Position numbers and translations under genes: made by a program
From: Luteibacter flocculans
GTDB taxonomy: Bacteria; Pseudomonadota; Gammaproteobacteria; Xanthomonadales; Rhodanobacteraceae
DNA: 64,000 nucleotides
NCBI RefSeq assembly: GCF_023612255.1
Contig: NZ_CP063231.1
Location: 161,001-225,000, forward strand
Direction: 5' to 3'
The notes under the pieces: generated by a model
What the model saw: the letters and a program-made list of their open reading frames with translations, nothing else
Told to the model about the DNA's origin: nothing
Database searches by the model: none
Shown here: piece by piece, positions 61,737 to 64,000 of the stretch
Position numbering within the stretch: position 1 is the stretch's first letter
Layout: every line of letters begins with the position of its first letter

Positions 61737-63194
61737 TCAGTCGTTGTCTTGCTTGCCGGTGTCCGTGCGGGCCAGCTTGACGTTGCTGTCGACTTGATTG
61801 AGTCGCGCCAGTTGTGGCCCAACCACTTCCTTCTTGAACTTCGCGAGCTGCGCCGCCGGCAACGGTTCGGGCTTGGGCAGGGTGACCGTCTGCGGATCGC
61901 GCTGCACGTTGTTGACGCGGAATTCGTAATGCAGGTGCGGGCCGGTGGCGAGGCCGGTCATGCCGACGTAGCCGATGGTGCTGCCCTGGCTCACGCGCTG
62001 GCCGACGCGCAAGTTCGCAAAGCGCGACATGTGCCCGTAGGCCGTGCTGATGGTGGCGTTGTGCTGGATGACCACGAAGTTGCCGTAGCCGTTCATCCAG
62101 CCGCGGAACTTGACCACACCGTCGCCCGCCGCGTGAATGGGCGTGCCGGTGGGCGCGGCATAATCGACGCCCTTGTGCGCGCGCATCTTGCCGAGGATGG
62201 GATGCATGCGACCGGCGCTGAACTGCGACGAGATGCGGGTGAAGTCGACGGGGATGCGCAGGAACGAGCCGGTAAGCGGACGACCTTCCTCGCTGAAGTA
62301 GCTGACCTTGCCGTCGCTGTTCTTGAAGCGGTACGCGGTATAGCGCTTGCCCTGGTTCACGAACTCGGCGGCAACGATGTCGCCTTCGCGCAGGAACGCG
62401 CCATCGCTGTACACGTCGTCATAGATGACGGTGAAGTTGTCGCCGACGCGCAGGTCCTGCACGAAGTCGATATCGAACTTGAACACTTCGGCGAGCTTCA
62501 ACACCATCGCGTTGCTCATGCCGGCCTTGGATGCGGCACCGAACAACGAGCTGTCGATCTCGCCGTGGGCGATGTGCTCGCGACGCTGCACGTCGCGCTT
62601 CTGCGTGGTGAGCTGCGGCGATGCACCGTCGAGACGCAACGTGGCGATGCTGGCTTCGTCCTGATCGAAGCGCACGCCCTTGAGGACGTGGTCGCCGCCG
62701 ATAAGGAACTGGAATTCCTGGCCCGGCTTGATCTGGTGGAAGGCCTTCGAACCGCCCGCGCCGTCGATGACGTGCTGCAGGTCGGTCATGCTGAGACCCT
62801 GGGCAAGGAAAATGTCGGCGAGGGTCTGGCCAGGCTGCACCTGGACCGTCTGCCACGTCTCCACAGGGGCAAGCGGCTTGATGCTGGCGGGATCGATCTT
62901 CGGTACGGCCAGCGGGACAACGGCGTGGATCGGTGGCGTGGCGCTGGTGACCGTCTGCTTCTTCATCGCGCCGGCCCAGGCCGGAATCACGAGCGCCGAC
63001 AGAATGACCAGGAGGAACGCGGTGCCGGCGAGGATCCACCGTTCGCGTGTCCAGCTCAGCGGTTCCGCGGACGCATTGCGACTGAAGGACCAATGAGCGG
63101 CGCGACTATCATAGAAGTGCGAATGACGGCGCTGCGCCTTGCGCCGGATGGCCTGCTTGCGTGCGTCATGCGCTCCGCGGTTCACATCACCCAT
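61737..63194 (-). CDS. Murein DD-endopeptidase-type M23 peptidase (MepM-like)
   Basis: A 485-residue membrane-anchored cell-wall hydrolase. A single N-terminal helix (about residues 55-75, ILAGTAFLLVILSALVIPAWAG) is followed by an OapA/LysM-like region (VQVQPGQTLADIFLAQGLSMTDL), a CHAP-like fold, and a C-terminal M23 domain with metal ligands in HKGVDYAAPTGTPI and the HxH motif GPHLHYEFRV. It should cleave crosslinks between peptide stems in the periplasm. The start is ATG at 63194 (MGDVNRGAHD). anmK follows in the same direction after three bases, and tyrS is divergent. Confidence 0.93.
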   Translation of the reverse strand: MGDVNRGAHDARKQAIRRKAQRRHSHFYDSRAAHWSFSRNASAEPLSWTRERWILAGTAFLLVILSALVIPAWAGAMKKQTVTSATPPIHAVVPLAVPKIDPASIKPLAPVETWQTVQVQPGQTLADIFLAQGLSMTDLQHVIDGAGGSKAFHQIKPGQEFQFLIGGDHVLKGVRFDQDEASIATLRLDGASPQLTTQKRDVQRREHIAHGEIDSSLFGAASKAGMSNAMVLKLAEVFKFDIDFVQDLRVGDNFTVIYDDVYSDGAFLREGDIVAAEFVNQGKRYTAYRFKNSDGKVSYFSEEGRPLTGSFLRIPVDFTRISSQFSAGRMHPILGKMRAHKGVDYAAPTGTPIHAAGDGVVKFRGWMNGYGNFVVIQHNATISTAYGHMSRFANLRVGQRVSQGSTIGYVGMTGLATGPHLHYEFRVNNVQRDPQTVTLPKPEPLPAAQLAKFKKEVVGPQLARLNQVDSNVKLARTDTGKQDND

Positions 63195-63280
63195 TGTCTT
63201 TCTTGTATCCGCTCGCCCCGACTTGTCGCGTACCATAGCGGCCCTGTGCAAAGGCCGTCAACGCCTTTCCCATCAAGGCT

Positions 63281-63310
63281 TTGCATCGCTTCTTGCGGTT
63301 AACGCACAAT
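63281..63310 (+). promoter_or_regulatory. Candidate promoter for tyrS
   Basis: TTGCAT (63281-63286) and CACAAT (63305-63310) are separated by 18 bases, each four or more matches to the sigma-70 consensus. Transcription would start near 63318, about 55 bases before the tyrS ATG, and the 8-bp inverted repeat at 63325-63344 would be in the leader. Functional status is inferred. Confidence 0.35.
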
Positions 63311-63324
63311 TAACCCCACGGCGT

Positions 63325-63344
63325 CTTCACATACGAATGTGAAG
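63325..63344. promoter_or_regulatory. 8-bp inverted repeat in the tyrS leader
   Basis: CTTCACAT (63325-63332) and ATGTGAAG (63337-63344) are perfect complements with a 4-base loop, about 30 bases before the tyrS start. As RNA this is a stable small hairpin. It may be a regulatory stem or a protein-binding site; no T-box is apparent. Confidence 0.4.
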
Positions 63345-63373
63345 GCCGAAGACCCATTCGAATGAGAGAACGC

Positions 63374-64000
63374 ATGAACGAGCTGGACCAGGCCCTGGCG
63401 CTGATCGCCCGCGGCGCCGACGAGATCATCAAGAAGGACGACCTCGAGGCGCGTCTCAAGCTGGGGCGCCCGCTGCGCATCAAGGCGGGCTTCGACCCGA
63501 CGGCGCCGGACCTGCATCTGGGCCATACGGTGTTGCTCAACAAGATGCGCCAGTTCCAGGACCTGGGTCACCAGGTCATCTTCCTGATCGGTGACTTCAC
63601 GGGAATGATCGGCGATCCGACCGGCAAGAACGTGACGCGCAAGCCGCTGACCCGCGAGGACGTGCTGGCCAACGCGGAAACCTACGCCGAGCAGGTCTAC
63701 AAGGTGCTCGACCGCGACAAGACGGAGCTTCGCTTCAATTCCGAGTGGTTCGGCAAGATGGGCGCGGCGGACATGATCCGCCTCGCCGCGCAGCACACGG
63801 TGGCGCGCATGCTCGAGCGCGACGATTTCGCCAAGCGTTACAAGTCGGAGCAGCCGATCGCGATCCACGAGTTCCTCTACCCCCTGGTGCAGGGGTATGA
63901 CTCGGTGGCCCTCGAATGTGACGTGGAACTCGGCGGCACGGACCAGAAGTTCAACCTGCTGATGGGGCGTGCCCTGCAGGAGCACCACGGCCAGCCGCCG
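63374..64000 (+). CDS. tyrS: Tyrosyl-tRNA synthetase TyrS (5' part)
   Basis: The first 209 residues of a class I synthetase, open at the right window edge. The HIGH motif reads HLGH (about residues 48-51) in [41 protein letters not shown] and [23 protein letters not shown] (tyrosine-binding region, Tyr and Gln/Asp) are family signatures. The fold matches the TyrZ/TyrS branch of Xanthomonadales. The KMSKS loop and the C-terminal S4 domain are outside the window. Start is at 63374, with GAGAG upstream; an in-frame ATG at 63362 is possible. Confidence 0.94.
   Translation, partial: MNELDQALALIARGADEIIKKDDLEARLKLGRPLRIKAGFDPTAPDLHLGHTVLLNKMRQFQDLGHQVIFLIGDFTGMIGDPTGKNVTRKPLTREDVLANAETYAEQVYKVLDRDKTELRFNSEWFGKMGAADMIRLAAQHTVARMLERDDFAKRYKSEQPIAIHEFLYPLVQGYDSVALECDVELGGTDQKFNLLMGRALQEHHGQPP

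Overview
The window is a GC-rich chromosomal segment from a gammaproteobacterium, most likely Xanthomonadales/Lysobacterales and near the Rhodanobacteraceae (Luteibacter/Dyella type). The call rests on gene content and order: radC / coaBC-dut-phosphomannomutase with pyrE and xth close by, a membrane-anchored phosphomannomutase fusion, ampG - small regulator - anmK - M23 peptidase - tyrS, and divergent speE/speA. This is inference from gene order; no rRNA or tRNA gene was seen.

Layout. 1-4.4 kb: the end of a prolyl oligopeptidase, a lysophospholipid acyltransferase and a three-domain LigD. 4.5-7.5 kb: an unusual same-strand trio made of a FimH-like two-domain adhesin, a second adhesin with no pilin domain, and a subtilase fold whose catalytic His, Ser and oxyanion Asn are all replaced. 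7.6-10.2 kb: copper resistance copA-copB. 10.3-22.9 kb: accessory and regulatory genes (MFS exporter, Tat-exported alpha-L-fucosidase, zinc-finger protein, LysR and AraC regulators, VOC protein, hydrolases, a GAF-PAS-GGDEF cyclase) and a frameshifted nudK remnant. 22.9-27.5 kb: an island-like insert of visibly lower G+C holding one large KAP/YobI-type membrane NTPase, with a 10-bp inverted repeat at its ribosome binding site. 27.5-30.4 kb: ntrB-ntrC and a GNAT gene. 30.4-43.1 kb: a PAS-GGDEF-EAL protein, a thiolase, a TonB-domain protein, a PLD lipoprotein, YceI, SixA, an orphan ParA, a trypsin-like protease and hypotheticals. 43.5-46.6 kb: spermidine synthase and arginine decarboxylase, divergent. 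47.5-48.1 kb: a tandem array of REP/BIME repeats. 48.1-64 kb: mostly conserved housekeeping genes.

Functional links. AmpG, AnmK and the M23 peptidase form a cell-wall turnover and recycling neighbourhood with a small ribbon-helix-helix-like protein between ampG and anmK. CoaBC, Dut, PyrE and the phosphomannomutase form the conserved CoA/nucleotide/sugar block. NtrB-NtrC is a complete nitrogen-control pair. Two c-di-GMP proteins, 19.9-21.6 and 30.4-32.9 kb, keep GGDEF and RxxD motifs, and the second also has an EAL domain.

The best leads for something undescribed are (1) the orphan adhesin / lectin-like domain / dead-subtilase trio, with no chaperone or usher in the window; (2) the KAP/YobI-like NTPase island; and (3) a structured C-rich-loop RNA candidate on the + strand between argS and radC, ending in a strong intrinsic terminator. 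Start codons were chosen by hand from ribosome binding sites and homology. No database search was possible, so family names come from recognised motifs.
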